From: Rhizobium sp. BK316
GTDB taxonomy: Bacteria > Pseudomonadota > Alphaproteobacteria > Rhizobiales > Rhizobiaceae
DNA: 64,000 nucleotides
Reading direction: 5' to 3'
Assembly: GCF_014193695.1 (NCBI RefSeq)
Contig: NZ_JACHZR010000001.1
Location: forward strand, 1,773,309 to 1,837,308
Shown: piece by piece, positions 1-10,400 of the stretch
How the letters are laid out: each line of letters begins with the position of its first letter
Position numbering within the stretch: position 1 is the first letter of the stretch
Made by a program: the position numbers and the translations under genes
Notes under the pieces: model-generated
Seen by the model: only the letters and a program-made list of their open reading frames with translations
Database searches by the model: none
What the model was told of the DNA's origin: nothing

Positions 1-2363
1 CGACGACATGGTCGCTTCTGATGCCGCTGACGGCCAGCGGCAGATATTCCCCCTTAGTGAAAAGCTGGCCGTGCTCGAGCCGGAGTCCCAGGCCGATCTG
101 GATGACACGCTGTTTCAGCGCCGCCGCCTGCAATCTTGCCAGCGGACCACCCTCGGCAAGCCAGCCTGCGAGTGTCTCGAAATCTGGCGGCCGCCTGTTG
201 TCGGGGTCGACGAAACTGAAATCGAAACCTTCGGCCCCTTGATAGATATCCGGAATGCCCGGTGCCGTCAGCTTGATCAATGTCTGCGACAGGCTGTTGA
301 CGTAACCGGCCTCGATGAAGGGCTGCAGAACACGGGCGAAAGCCTCGGTGAAGGCGTCGTTGTCGGGTGAGACGAGTGCTGCCGCATAGGCGCGGACCGC
401 CTCCTCATAGTCATTGTTCGGCGCCGTCCAATCGGTACGCAGCTTGGCTTCGCGAATAGCCTTTTCCGCATAGGCGACGAAACGCTCGCGCAGCCCATCC
501 GCATGATGACGGTCGAAATCCTCAGGCCACGCGCCGGTAAGCGCCTGATAGAGCATCCATTCCAGATCGGGCTCGGGTGCTGCACCGTCCGGCAGCTCAA
601 TACGGTGACTTTCATTCAGTCTGCGCCAATGTTCGACGGCGTTGGCAAAGACGTCGGCGCCTTCGCTGACAGTATAAAGCCGCGCCCGCGCATCCTCGCC
701 GCGCTTTGTGTCATGCGTCGATGTTGCCGAAAGACCCGAGGGCTGGGAGCGCGCCCGATCCTGCATGTGTTGGTGAAACGCTTCGATGCCGCCGGGCACA
801 TGCTCCGGCTCGCCACCGACCTCATTTACCGCCAGCAGCCGGTTGTAGCGATAGAACAGCGTATCCTCCATTGCCTTGGCCATGACGGGGCCGGAGAGCT
901 GCTGGAATCGGTGGCGGAATTCACGAGCCGCCTCGTTGTCGACCTTACCCTCGAGGATGGCCACGATGCTTTGCAGCGACTGTGCATGGTCCAGATATCC
1001 GGCAGCCGCCAGCTCGGCTTTTTTCAGCAGGTCCGCATCCCGCGCATCGAGAGGGCCGTCGGTCCCGTAGGTGCGGTAGACGGGAAAGGCGATCAGAAGC
1101 TCGCGGATCGCCTCGGTCATTTCCCTGTTCGACAGTTCGGGGAGGAGGCCGGCTGCTATGCGCGCAAGGCGGGCCGCCTCTCCGGCGAAATTCCGCTCGA
1201 CCATCAACCGCTTGGCCGTCCGTCGCCCGGCTTCGAAATCGCCATTGCCACCTGCCAGCCGGCGATAGGCTTCATCGAGCTTCTGCAAGCCATTGCCCTC
1301 CACGAAGAGCCCGCTCAAGGCGGCAACGAACTCGTAGCCCGTCGTTCCATGCACCGGCCAGTCGGCCGGCAGCCCTTCGCCGGGGCCAAGGATTTTCTCG
1401 ACGACGATATAGGTGTCTGCGCCGACTGCTTCCCGCAAGCGGTCGAGATAGGCTCTCGGTTCCGCCAGCCCGTCGATATGGTCGATGCGCAGGCCCTGCA
1501 CGTGGCCCTGACGCACGAGATCGAGAATCAGCCGGTGGCTCTCTTCGAAGACCCTGATATCCTCGACCCGCAGGCCGACCAGTCCCGTCACCTCGAAAAA
1601 CCGCCGATAGCTCAGATGCTCCGAAGCCTCCTGCCAGCGCTGAAGCTGCCAGTGCTGCGCCGCATGCAGCCGCGTCATGAAGGCATGATCCTTTGAAAGC
1701 TCCGCAAGCTTTCTGCTCAGGCTTGTGAGATCGCCGGCCTCGAAGATCATGTCGCGCAGCCCTCGATGCAGGTCATCGCCACCGATGGAGCCTGCCAGTT
1801 CGGCCATCCCAGCGAGAACAGGATCATCCAGTTCCGTCGAGAGCTGGGCGTAGCTTTCCATGCTCAGCGGAAAGAGGGCGTCATAGTAGCCGATCGCCAG
1901 ATTGCCATGCGTCTCGTCGATAGTGATCGTCAGTTCGCCGGCAGAAACACTTTCATCGAAGCTCTTACCGAGCTGGGGCAGGGTCAGTCGTTCGCTCCAT
2001 TCTATATCGAAGTGGCCTGCAAACGGGCTATGCTTGCCGAATTCCAGGACGCTCCGCCACCAGGCGTTCTCCAGCGAAGCAGCCATATGATTCGGCACGA
2101 TGTCGAGCATTAGGCCCATGCCCGCTTCTGACAGCGCCTCCGTCAGGCGATCGAAACCCGCCCTTCCGCCGAGTCCCGGATCGATCTCGTTGGCGTCGGT
2201 CACGTCGTAACCGTGCGTCGATCCTGTCGTGACGGTGAAGACCGGCGAGGCGTAGAGGTGGCTGATGCCAAGCGACTTCAGATAGGGGACAAGCCCGCAG
2301 GCACGATCGAAGGTCATGCCGTTGCGGAACTGGACCCGGTAGGTCGCGGAGGGAAGCGTCATG
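1..2363 (-). CDS. treY: Maltooligosyltrehalose synthase TreY (3' end beyond the window)
   Basis: This GH13-family enzyme turns the reducing-end glucose of maltooligosaccharides into a trehalosyl unit, the first step of the TreYZ trehalose pathway in the cytoplasm. The reverse strand stays open from 2363 to the left edge, about 787 codons, so only a short C-terminal part is missing for a family of roughly 850 residues. It begins with the family's TYRVQFRNGMTF stretch and has the GH13 catalytic blocks LRIDHIDGL near residue 290 and IVVEKIL near residue 320. I chose the ATG at 2363 because homology begins there; an in-frame ATG at 2393 would add ten residues. Neither has a convincing ribosome binding site. 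TreZ and GlgX would be expected beyond the left edge. Confidence 0.93.
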
Positions 2364-2549
2364 GGGTCGTTTTTGCCGTTTGAAGGGGACATCTTCCAAC
2401 GGTTGTGAAGCGCTTTTGTTCCCCTTCTTTAAGGGTAGGTTCGTTGATGGGGTGCTGTCACATTGATTTTTCGCCAATCGAATTGCGGTAGTCGGGCTTT
2501 CGCCGCGGGCGGCAGAACGGACGGCTACGACGTTATTTTCATTGACGAG

Positions 2550-2569
2550 TGTTGATAAATATATCAACA
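2550..2569. promoter_or_regulatory. Perfect inverted repeat, likely operator of the toxin-antitoxin pair
   Basis: TGTTGATA and its exact reverse complement TATCAACA are separated by AATA, eight bases upstream of the toxin ATG at 2578. A TTGACG hexamer at 2542 that could serve as a -35 element lies just before it. This placement is typical of sites bound by the antitoxin to repress its own operon. Function is inferred from position and symmetry. Confidence 0.6.
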
Positions 2570-2577
2570 TAGACCAT

Positions 2578-2925
2578 ATGCCAGACAATGGCCGTACAGT
2601 ATCGTGGATTAAGGCCGCCCGGAAAGACTTTGAAGATTTTCCGCCCGGCGCACAGGTCGAAATGGCGCGGGCGTTGACCGTGGTTGCCGCTGGCGGCCAT
2701 CCCGAGATCGCAAAGCCATTGACGGGCCTCGGGTCGGGCGTACTCGAGCTGGCATTGAAGCACCGGGGCGACGCTTTTCGTGTCGTCTACGTGCTGCAGA
2801 TCGATACGGACATATGGGTTGTCCATGCGTTTCAGAAAAAATCGAAGTCGGGCATTACAATACCGAAGGCCGAAATTGATCTGATCCGCGAACGCCTGAA
2901 ACGACTGAAGGAGGCTTTACGATGA
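2578..2925 (+). CDS. RelE/HigB-superfamily toxin (phage Gp49-like, DUF891 type)
   Basis: A 115-residue basic protein resembling the Gp49-like/HigB toxins, which are ribosome-dependent mRNA interferases. Family features visible are the WIKAARKDF start, a central KPLTGLGSGVLEL block, the FRVVYVLQ strand and the C-terminal HAFQKKSKSG segment. The reading frame is open from a TTG at 2542, but that would place the inverted repeat at 2550-2569 inside the gene, so the ATG at 2578 is preferred. It overlaps the downstream antitoxin by four bases (ATGA), the toxin-first order of higBA modules. The activity is inferred from family and layout. Confidence 0.85.
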   Translation: MPDNGRTVSWIKAARKDFEDFPPGAQVEMARALTVVAAGGHPEIAKPLTGLGSGVLELALKHRGDAFRVVYVLQIDTDIWVVHAFQKKSKSGITIPKAEIDLIRERLKRLKEALR

Positions 2926-3245
2926 GCGACGAATTTGAACTTGTTCGCGGCAGTGGCAACGTCTTCCGCGACTTCGATATGCCGAACCCGGAACTGGAGC
3001 ATCTGCGGGCTACGCTGGCGGCACAGATTATCAAGACGCTCGACAGGCGGAAGCTGTCGGTGCGGGAAGCCGGAACGCTGACCGGAATCAACTATACCGA
3101 ATTCTCGCGCATCCGCCGCGTCAAGCTGGACGGCTTCACCGTTGACCGGCTTTGGAAGATGCTCGATCTCCTCGGCCAGACGGTGGACGTGAAGGTGAAA
3201 GTCCATTCGGCAAAGCCGCCGCGGGCTGCACACGCTCATGCGTAA
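2922..3245 (+). CDS. XRE-family antitoxin (HigA-like)
   Basis: A 107-residue helix-turn-helix protein that should neutralise the upstream toxin and repress the operon at the inverted repeat at 2550-2569. The HTH lies around residues 45-75 (SVREAGTLTGINYTEFSRI) and a VDKL-like segment follows, as in the HigA2-type antitoxins that pair with Gp49-like toxins. Its start overlaps the toxin stop by four bases, implying translational coupling. The C-terminal tail after residue 95 is short and Ala/His rich. Confidence 0.85.
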   Translation: MSDEFELVRGSGNVFRDFDMPNPELEHLRATLAAQIIKTLDRRKLSVREAGTLTGINYTEFSRIRRVKLDGFTVDRLWKMLDLLGQTVDVKVKVHSAKPPRAAHAHA

Positions 3246-3317
3246 GATCTGCAGCCGCTGAAAACGGCTGTCCAGGAAACGAAAAAATGACCGTCCTGCT
3301 TTGGAGATCGGAACCGG

Positions 3318-3520
3318 ATGAGCGACGCCTATCTCCAGGGGATACTGGCCCGCGTGGCCGAGGCGAGGGACATGAGCGCCGCTTCGTCAATGACGCCCTC
3401 ATTTTCCTGCAGGCGCGGCAGCTGGGTGCGAGCGTATTGACCGGCAACGTGCGGGATTTCGACTTCCTGTCGCAGATTGTACCGAGTGCTCGCGTCATCC
3501 TCTATCGAGTGCCTCTGTAG
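3318..3520 (+). pseudogene. Relic of a VapC-like PIN-domain toxin, 3' end only
   Basis: From about 3377 the frame reads RRFVNDALIFLQARQLGA and then VLTGNVRDFD, which matches the C-terminal half of PIN-domain toxins, with acidic residues in the NDALI and NVRDFD blocks. The preceding part (ILARVAEARDM, from the ATG at 3318) is in a different frame, so at least one frameshift separates them, and the N-terminal half with the first catalytic Asp is missing. It is therefore a decayed toxin gene beside the intact HigBA-like pair. No cognate antitoxin is visible. Confidence 0.6.
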
Positions 3521-3644
3521 CCGCGCTCATGGGGAACGCTGGGCTCCTACTGATGGGCCATTGTCCGGGGGCCAAGGTCACGTTTCGTGCTCTGCCAACA
3601 GAACGCTTCAATCAGGCCAGGTAAGGCTCTAACGCGTGTCGCGT

Positions 3645-3845
3645 TTAATCGGCCTCATATCCGGCAGCCCTGAAGTAGTTTCGGCATTCGATCACGGAGA
3701 AGAGGTTGCAGATGTCGCCAAGTGCCTGGGCAATGGTGTCGAAGCTGCCTAGAAGACGCGCCGCAATGAATCGACAGCGGTCATAGTGGGTTCTTCCTGG
3801 CAGAAAAGACCGATACCTTGGCGGAAGCTCACCACCGAGACCCAT
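3645..3845 (-). mobile_element. Relic of an IS630-family transposase (C-terminal end)
   Basis: The reverse-strand frame ends in NLFSVIECRNYFRAAGYEAD, which closely fits the conserved C-terminus of IS630-family DDE transposases (pattern ECxNYFxxAGY). Only about 60 codons remain, the DDE core is absent and no terminal inverted repeats are apparent. It is 39 bases downstream of the acyltransferase gene, and an IS5-type relic lies on that gene's other side. Confidence 0.6.
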
Positions 3846-3883
3846 TCAGGCAACCGTTGCACATGATCAGGAAAGTGCGACAG

Positions 3884-4990
3884 TTAGGGACTATGCTGTT
3901 CGAAAAACCGACGCGCGATCTGCTGAATGACATGCTGTTGCTGGGAGAATGATGTTCGCTTCAACCTCAGCGCACGCTTTTCTAAAAGATGCCAGGATAG
4001 CCAACCGAGTAACATGGCAGCAGGCAGGGAAACGGCGAAGACCGCCCACCATGTGCTGTACTCACCTAGAGCATTGTTCACCACTTGCTCCACTGGCCAG
4101 CCATACAGATAGGTCCCATAGGAGACGTCGCCAAACCGGCCGAGAGTCGGCAGGCGTATGCCCGGCGAGGTCGCGATCTGGACAAGCGGATAGGCGAATA
4201 ACATTGGCCCATAAGGATAGGCGGGCCAGAGGACGAGGCAGAGCACACCAAGCACCACGAAGATCAGGGCCAGTACAATGCTTGGCTGCCATTTTGCCGC
4301 GACGAACCAGAGAAGTGAACCGCAGAGGAAGTAGGGAGCGATATAAGTGAAGTCCGTTATCAACTTTCTATCTGGCCACGGACTATCGAAGAAAAGCTCC
4401 AAAATCACGCCGACGGCGACGGAAGATGCGATGAGCGGGGCTCGCAGAAGCCCGATGGCCATCAATGCCGCAAGGATGAGGTAGCAGAATATTTCCTGCG
4501 GGATCGTCCAAAGAGAGCCGTTGACGAAGGTGGCAAGCCAGGAGATCGCAGGATCATAAAACTGTACATGGGGCAGGATCATACCATAGTTCGGATCGAG
4601 CACCGCATGCACCGTCGTCTTCACATGAAGCGAGTTACGAAGATAAGCGCTGATGCCTAACGGGCTGAAAAAGGGACCCAAAACATAGACGCTGAGCAGG
4701 GTGCAGACGACAAGCGCCGGATATATCCTCAGCGCACGCCGCCAGAGAAAACCACTCGCGCTGCCTGACTGCGCGCTCTGCGTGACGAGGAAGCCGCTTG
4801 TGATGAAAAACACATAGACCCCGAAGATGCCAAGGATATTGCCCCCTCCGATCAAACGCTCGAAGGGTTCGTTCGCCGAGGTTTTCTCCGAGATAAGGAA
4901 GGCATGCGAAAAGATCACCGTGGAGGCTGCGACGAGCCTGATCAGGTTGAAATTTGGGTAATATGCCTTCTTTATCTCGCGCCTATGCAT
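3884..4990 (-). CDS. Acyltransferase 3 family membrane protein (OafA/ExoZ-like)
   Basis: A 368-residue polytopic inner-membrane protein of the acyltransferase 3 family, which moves acetyl or other acyl groups onto surface glycans. It starts with the family's NFNLIRLVAA block, has the SHAFL histidine motif near residue 30, the FFITSGFLV segment and about ten hydrophobic helices. The ATG at 4990 is chosen over an upstream start at 5011 because the conserved region begins about a dozen residues later and a G-rich stretch precedes it. There is no SGNH domain, unlike the acyltransferase at 36.5 kb. It stands alone between two transposase relics, so it may have been acquired. The substrate is unknown. 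Confidence 0.85.
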   Translation of the reverse strand: MHRREIKKAYYPNFNLIRLVAASTVIFSHAFLISEKTSANEPFERLIGGGNILGIFGVYVFFITSGFLVTQSAQSGSASGFLWRRALRIYPALVVCTLLSVYVLGPFFSPLGISAYLRNSLHVKTTVHAVLDPNYGMILPHVQFYDPAISWLATFVNGSLWTIPQEIFCYLILAALMAIGLLRAPLIASSVAVGVILELFFDSPWPDRKLITDFTYIAPYFLCGSLLWFVAAKWQPSIVLALIFVVLGVLCLVLWPAYPYGPMLFAYPLVQIATSPGIRLPTLGRFGDVSYGTYLYGWPVEQVVNNALGEYSTWWAVFAVSLPAAMLLGWLSWHLLEKRALRLKRTSFSQQQHVIQQIARRFFEQHSP

Positions 4991-5173
4991 GCGAGCCCCC
5001 CGCGCTTCCAAAGCTTAATAAACCATTAAGGTGAGTTTCCAATGTTGTCACGCGCCGTTGCAAATCCGGGGTTAAGCCGAGATACAAGCGATCTTTACTG
5101 ATGCGGCCTATGCGTGGGCCACTGTCCTTGTCCATCAGGACCTGATTTTTAACGCGATTGCCTGGCCGGCGCT

Positions 5174-5321
5174 GCAACGGGACACCTGATCGAGAACTTC
5201 TTCTGCAAGCTCAAAGAGTTCAAGGCCATCGCCATGAGAAGCGATAAAACCGACAGAAACTTCTCCGCCATGATCTACGCTTGCGCCGCTGTCATAAACT
5301 CAAAATGAATCTCAACAAGCC
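5174..5321 (+). mobile_element. Relic of an IS5-family (IS427-like) transposase 3' end
   Basis: The frame from 5180 to the TGA at 5306-5308 reads HLIENFFCKLKEFKAIAMR and ends AAVINSK, matching the conserved C-terminus of IS5/IS427 transposases (pattern ENFFCKLKxFRAIATRYDK). After the stop comes the sequence AATCTCAACAAGCCC, plausible as the IS terminal repeat, and then CTAG, a target-like tetranucleotide. Only the last 40 codons survive. The CTAG supplies the stop codon of the neighbouring pbpC. Confidence 0.65.
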
Positions 5322-7403
5322 CTAGTCGACGAAGACGCCGACGCTTGCCGCTCGGCCCATGGAATCGATGACCGTCAGCTTTGAATACCCGCCGCCATCA
5401 GGCATCCAGCTCTGCGTGCGCCGGCGTGAAAGTTCGGGCAGCGGCTTGCCGTTGGCAAGCCAGCGGAAGGGCGCGCGGCCGCCCTGCAGTTTGAGCATCA
5501 GTGGCGAAAGATCGCCTGCTTTTGCTCCAAGATCGACATGAGCGCCCTCCGGCGGATAGACGATCTGGGGTGACGGCTCGCGGCCGGACGTGACCAGCAG
5601 TCCGTTGGCATTGACGGCAAAACGGCGCTGGCTGATCGGCAGATCGGTCTGTGCGATGCGCACGGCGCCTGTCGGCGGGCGCGGCAGTGGTGTGGTGGCG
5701 ATGCCGGATTTTGCAAGCGCCTCGAAGAGGATGGGTGCGGCAGTGCCATAACCCGTCAAACCGGGTACTGCGCTGTTATCAGGCCGTCCGACCCACACAC
5801 CAAGCACATAACGTCCGTCATAACCGACCGACCAGGCATCGCGATAGCCGTAGCTCGTGCCGGTCTTGTAGGCGATGCCGCGCTGCGGCGCGCCGGCAGG
5901 CGGTATGACGCCCGAGAGTATGTCGGCGACATTCCAGACGGCGACCGGCTCCAGCAAGGGCTCGCCGTCGATCTTGCCCGGCGCATTCGTCACACCATCG
6001 CCGATCCTGACCGGCTGGCCGCGATTGGCAAGGGCCGTATAAAGCTGCACGAGATCCTTCAGCGTGATGCCGACGCCGCCAAGGCCGATTGCCAGACCCG
6101 GCGTCTCGTTTGGCGGCAGAACGGGGCGCACTTCGGCGCGGCGGAAACGCACCATGAGCCGCGACGGGCCGACGGCATCGAGCAGCTTGACGGCCGGCAC
6201 GTTGAGGGAGAGCTGCAGGGCCTCGCGCACCGTCACGTCGCCCTGGTAGCTCATGTCGAAATTACGCGGCCGGTAGCCGAAAAAGTCGGCCGGCCGGTCC
6301 TCGATGATGGTCTCCTGGCTGACCAATCCCTGCTCGAAGGCAAGGCCATAGATGAAGGGTTTGAGCGTCGAGCCGGGCGAACGGTTGACACGCGTCATGT
6401 CGATCCAGCCGGAGCGGCTGGCATCGAAATAATCGGCTGAACCCACCTCGCCGACGATCTCGCCGGTTTCGGCCTCCGCCATCACCATGGCGAGCGACAG
6501 TTTTGGTCCGAGCTTCATCGTCGCGGCGCGCGCGACGGATTCGAGGCCGGTCTGGACCTGCTTCTTCAGCGTCGTCTGGTGCCGGATCGCCTTCGGATCC
6601 TTGCGCAATGCGGCCTCCGCGACATGGGCGGCAAGGGCAGGAAGCTGCAGGCGGCGGGCGGGAATGGCAACATCCTCGGCGCGCTCGGCCTCGCCATCAC
6701 CGACGACTTCGGCCACGGCGATACGGTCGAGCACCCGCTTGCGCGCCGCTTCGGCTGCCTTAAGGTTCCGGTCAGGGCGGCGCTTTTCGGGCAATTGCGG
6801 CAGCGCGACGAGCAGGGCAGCTTCTGCCACCGTCAGCCGCTTCGGCTCCTTGCCGAAATAGGCAAGGCTTGCCGCGCGCACGCCTTCCAGATTGCCGCCA
6901 TAGGGCGCATGGGTGAGATAGAGATCGAGGATGTCGCCCTTCGAAAGCCGCCGCTCGATCTGCACTGCGCGCAGGATCTGCAGCAGTTTTGCCGAGAACG
7001 ACCGGCTCTCTCGTGGCTCGATCAGCCTTGCCACCTGCATGGAGAGCGTCGAGGCCCCGGAGACGATGCGGCCGTTGCTGGCAAATTGCAGTGCCGCGCG
7101 CCCGAGCGCCCAGATATCGATGCCGGAATGCTCATAAAAACGCTGGTCCTCATAGGCGACGAGCATACGGATGAATTGCGGATCGACGTCGGCAACGCCT
7201 GTTTTCAGCCGCCAGCGGCCTTCCGGCGTTGCAAAGGCGCGCAGCAATTGCCCATCGGCATCGAGCACTTCGGGCGAGACGGCTTCGGCTTGCTCCAGCG
7301 GCGGGGGAAAGGCGCGGTCGGCGGCGTCGAGCGCGAAGAGGCCTGCACCGGCAATGATGATGCCGGCCGCAGCCCCGATCGCAAATTTCTGCCACCGCCT
7401 CAT
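5322..7403 (-). CDS. pbpC: Penicillin-binding protein 1C
   Basis: A 693-residue bifunctional class A penicillin-binding protein that polymerises glycan strands and may cross-link peptidoglycan in the periplasm. Residues 8-26 form the membrane anchor. The GT51 transglycosylase domain has EDQRFYEHSG with catalytic Glu85. The transpeptidase domain has SPGSTLKPF (Ser345, Lys348), SLN (399-401) and KTGTS (513-517), so it looks active. The C-terminal 80 residues are the biPBP_C domain of the 1C class. Its start overlaps the alpha-2-macroglobulin gene by four bases, the classical pbpC/yfhM pairing. The TAG stop lies in a CTAG at the end of an IS relic, so the last residues may have been altered by insertion. 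Confidence 0.95.
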   Translation of the reverse strand: MRRWQKFAIGAAAGIIIAGAGLFALDAADRAFPPPLEQAEAVSPEVLDADGQLLRAFATPEGRWRLKTGVADVDPQFIRMLVAYEDQRFYEHSGIDIWALGRAALQFASNGRIVSGASTLSMQVARLIEPRESRSFSAKLLQILRAVQIERRLSKGDILDLYLTHAPYGGNLEGVRAASLAYFGKEPKRLTVAEAALLVALPQLPEKRRPDRNLKAAEAARKRVLDRIAVAEVVGDGEAERAEDVAIPARRLQLPALAAHVAEAALRKDPKAIRHQTTLKKQVQTGLESVARAATMKLGPKLSLAMVMAEAETGEIVGEVGSADYFDASRSGWIDMTRVNRSPGSTLKPFIYGLAFEQGLVSQETIIEDRPADFFGYRPRNFDMSYQGDVTVREALQLSLNVPAVKLLDAVGPSRLMVRFRRAEVRPVLPPNETPGLAIGLGGVGITLKDLVQLYTALANRGQPVRIGDGVTNAPGKIDGEPLLEPVAVWNVADILSGVIPPAGAPQRGIAYKTGTSYGYRDAWSVGYDGRYVLGVWVGRPDNSAVPGLTGYGTAAPILFEALAKSGIATTPLPRPPTGAVRIAQTDLPISQRRFAVNANGLLVTSGREPSPQIVYPPEGAHVDLGAKAGDLSPLMLKLQGGRAPFRWLANGKPLPELSRRRTQSWMPDGGGYSKLTVIDSMGRAASVGVFVD

Positions 7404-10400
7404 TGTTGAGCCGCAACGACCTCCATCTTGCCGGTCGCGGTCCGCGCGGACATATCGGGACGATACATGTCCTCGACAGTTGCTGCCGGATGATCGTAGA
7501 CACCGGGTGTCACGGCGCGCACCACATAGGCGACATTGAAATCACGCGCCGAATTTTCGCCGCGGTTGAAGGCGGCGACGAAACGGTCGTAGCGGAATTC
7601 CGTATGGGCGGCGGACATCTCACCGACCCAGTCGAAATTCGTCATCTGGGCGCTGTCGACGAGGCTCGGATTGTCGATCTCGAAGCCGGCCGGCAGGAGA
7701 TCGGTGATGACGATGCGCGAGGCCCAGTCGTTCTGCTCGGTCACATGGAGGACGACGACATAACGCTCGTTCTGCTGCGCCTCGCTGACAGTCGCCTCCT
7801 CGCCATCAAGCGTGTAATAGGTCCGCTCGATGGTAAAGCCGTTGCCGCCAGCAGGCAGCGGTTTGACGGGGGCGGCAACCGTGGTGACGACGGCCGAAAC
7901 CGTATCGCTCGTGGCACTCGTCAATGTCAGCGGATGGTCGATCAGCGCGTCACCCGTCATCTTTGCCATATAGGCGCCGGTTCGCTCAGCGCCGTTGACG
8001 TTGATCTTCAGATCGTCGTCGCCGTTCTGCAGGGCACGCGCCGCCAGAAGCATCCATGCCTGTTCCTGGGTGCTCGTATATTTGCTGCGATCCCATTCCC
8101 GAGCGACCGCCTTGGCAAGTTCCGGAATGACGGGCGGAACCGGCCGGCTTTCGGCCGCAAGCGCCAGGATTGCTGCGCCATCGCGCAGCACCGAGCCGTA
8201 ATCGGTGCGCGAGAAGTTTACCCGGGTCACCATCGACTGCTTCGACATCTGCAGCGCATCGACAAAGATGTTCTTCGAGCGGGTCGCGTCGCCATAGAGC
8301 GCCAGTGCCGCAGCGATATGCGCCTTGGCAAGCGGTGTCGGGAAGTCGTTGATCATCGTGTCGGCATAGTAGCGCAGGTCGCTGACGGCAGCCTTCTTGT
8401 TGCGGGCGAGCACGTAGAGGGCGTAGGCGATTTCGTCGCCTTTGCCCTTCACGTCCGTCGTATAGGAGAGCGAATTCTGGAGATTTTCCAGCGCCTGCAC
8501 CGGGGCGCGATCCGGCACGTCGTACTTCTGCTCGCGTGCCCGTGTCAGGAAGTCGGTGACGTAGGAATCGAGCCAGAGATCGCCGGAATCCGGTCCCCAA
8601 AGGCCAAAGCTTCCGGCATAGGCCTGATAGGAGAGTAGTTTGTAGATGGCATCCTGCACGCGCTTGTGGATGTCGTCGTCGGTCTCATCCATACCGGCCT
8701 GCTTGGCTACTTCGGCCAGATAGAGCAGCGGCAGGGCACGGCTCGTCGTCTGCTCGGCGCAGCCGAAGGGGTAGCGGTCGAGCGTCATCAGGAGAGCGGG
8801 AATATCGAAGGCGGTCGAGCGGGTGACGTTGACGGCGATCGAAGCGCCCGGAAGCACGCTGTCTGCCAACAGGTTCTTGTCGATGGTGAGGCTCTTGCCT
8901 GGTGCCAACGCAATGACGCGCCGTTCGGTGACTGGCAGTGAGGACGGCCGCACCGGGACGTCGACCACCTGGTCGAGCGACAGGCCGGAGGCATTGGACA
9001 GGTTGATTGTCACACTGCCATCGCCCGGCGCGCCGCCGACGAGCGTCAGCGTCAGGTCGGACTTGGCGCCGGCTTGAAGCTTCAATGTCTGTTCGGCTGG
9101 CCCGTCGATGTTGAGCGCGCTGTTGCCGGTGAGCGTCAGCTTGTAGTCGCCGGCGGGTGCATCGGTATTGGCGATGTCGAGCCTGAGGTTAGCCTTATCC
9201 CCGGGCGCCAGGAATTTCGGCAGGCTTGCCGTGACGACGACAGGGTCGCGGATGATGACGTCTCTGGCGCTGTGGCCGACACCGGCCTTTGTCCAGGCAA
9301 CCGCCATGACACGCGCCGTTCCGTTGAACTGCGGTATATCGAAACTCACCTTGGCCTTGCCTTCGGCATCGAGTTTGACCGGACCGGCGAAGAAGGCGAC
9401 GAGCTTTTGCGTCGGCGGGCTTGCCTGCAATGCGATCGCGCCGCCGTCGCCGCCGGTGCGCAGCTTGCCGGTCGCGCCCAGCGAGCCGTCGATCAGCCGG
9501 CCGTAAAGGTCGCGGATCTCGAGGCCGAGCTGGCGTTGGCCGAAATACCAGTCTTCCGGGTTCGGCGGCTCGTAGCGTGTGAGATTGAGGATGCCGACAT
9601 CGACGGCGGCAACCGTGACATAGGCTTCCTCATTTGCGCCGGCGCCTTCAACCTGCAGGCCGATATCGAGCGGCCCGCGCGGCAGCATCTTCTCAGGCGT
9701 ATCGATCTTGACCTGCAGCGCCCGCTCGGCCGGATCGACCTTCAGCCATTTGATGCCGATCGAGCGCGCCGGCATATGGGTGTCGAGCGAATCGCCCGGC
9801 CGGAACAGGGTGGCGGTCACATAGGCGCCGGCACCCCAGTCGGCGGTAACGGGAATATCGACCTCGCCGCCGGTCTCGCCCATCGTTGCATTCTGCACGG
9901 CAATCAGCTTTTCGGTGCCGGCCGTGATCATCAGCTCGCCGCCGTAACGCGACGTGACCTTCAGCTTGGCCGTCTCGCCGACATGATAGCTGTCCTTGTC
10001 GAGAGCGATTTCGAGGCCATCGGGTGTTTCCGTCGAGGTCGACGCCACGAACCAGCCGGCATCGAATTCGACGCTTGAGGTCGGGCCGTCTGCATCGGGG
10101 CTTTCGACCTCGAGCCGGTAACGGCCCCAGTTGACCGGTGCCTGGATCTTGCCGCCATTTTCAGCCGTCGCATCCACCGAGCCGGAGGCGACCTCTTCGG
10201 GCGTATAGGTCGGCTCGTATTTCCAGGCAGTGCCTTCGCGATACCACTGATAGTCGCGGCGCAGCTTGTAGAATTTCCAGCGCAGGCCCTTCATTTCCTG
10301 CTTCTGGCCCTGGGTGTCGAGGCCGATGACCGTGAAATTCGCCAGTGCATTCTCCGGCAGATCTCCGTCGAATTCCGGCTTGATGCCGATTGCGGTCGCG

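Noticed and set aside
503..1696. 397-codon plus-strand frame at the left edge
   Set aside because: It lies antisense to treY, whose GH13 motifs are unmistakable on the minus strand; the plus frame has no domain.
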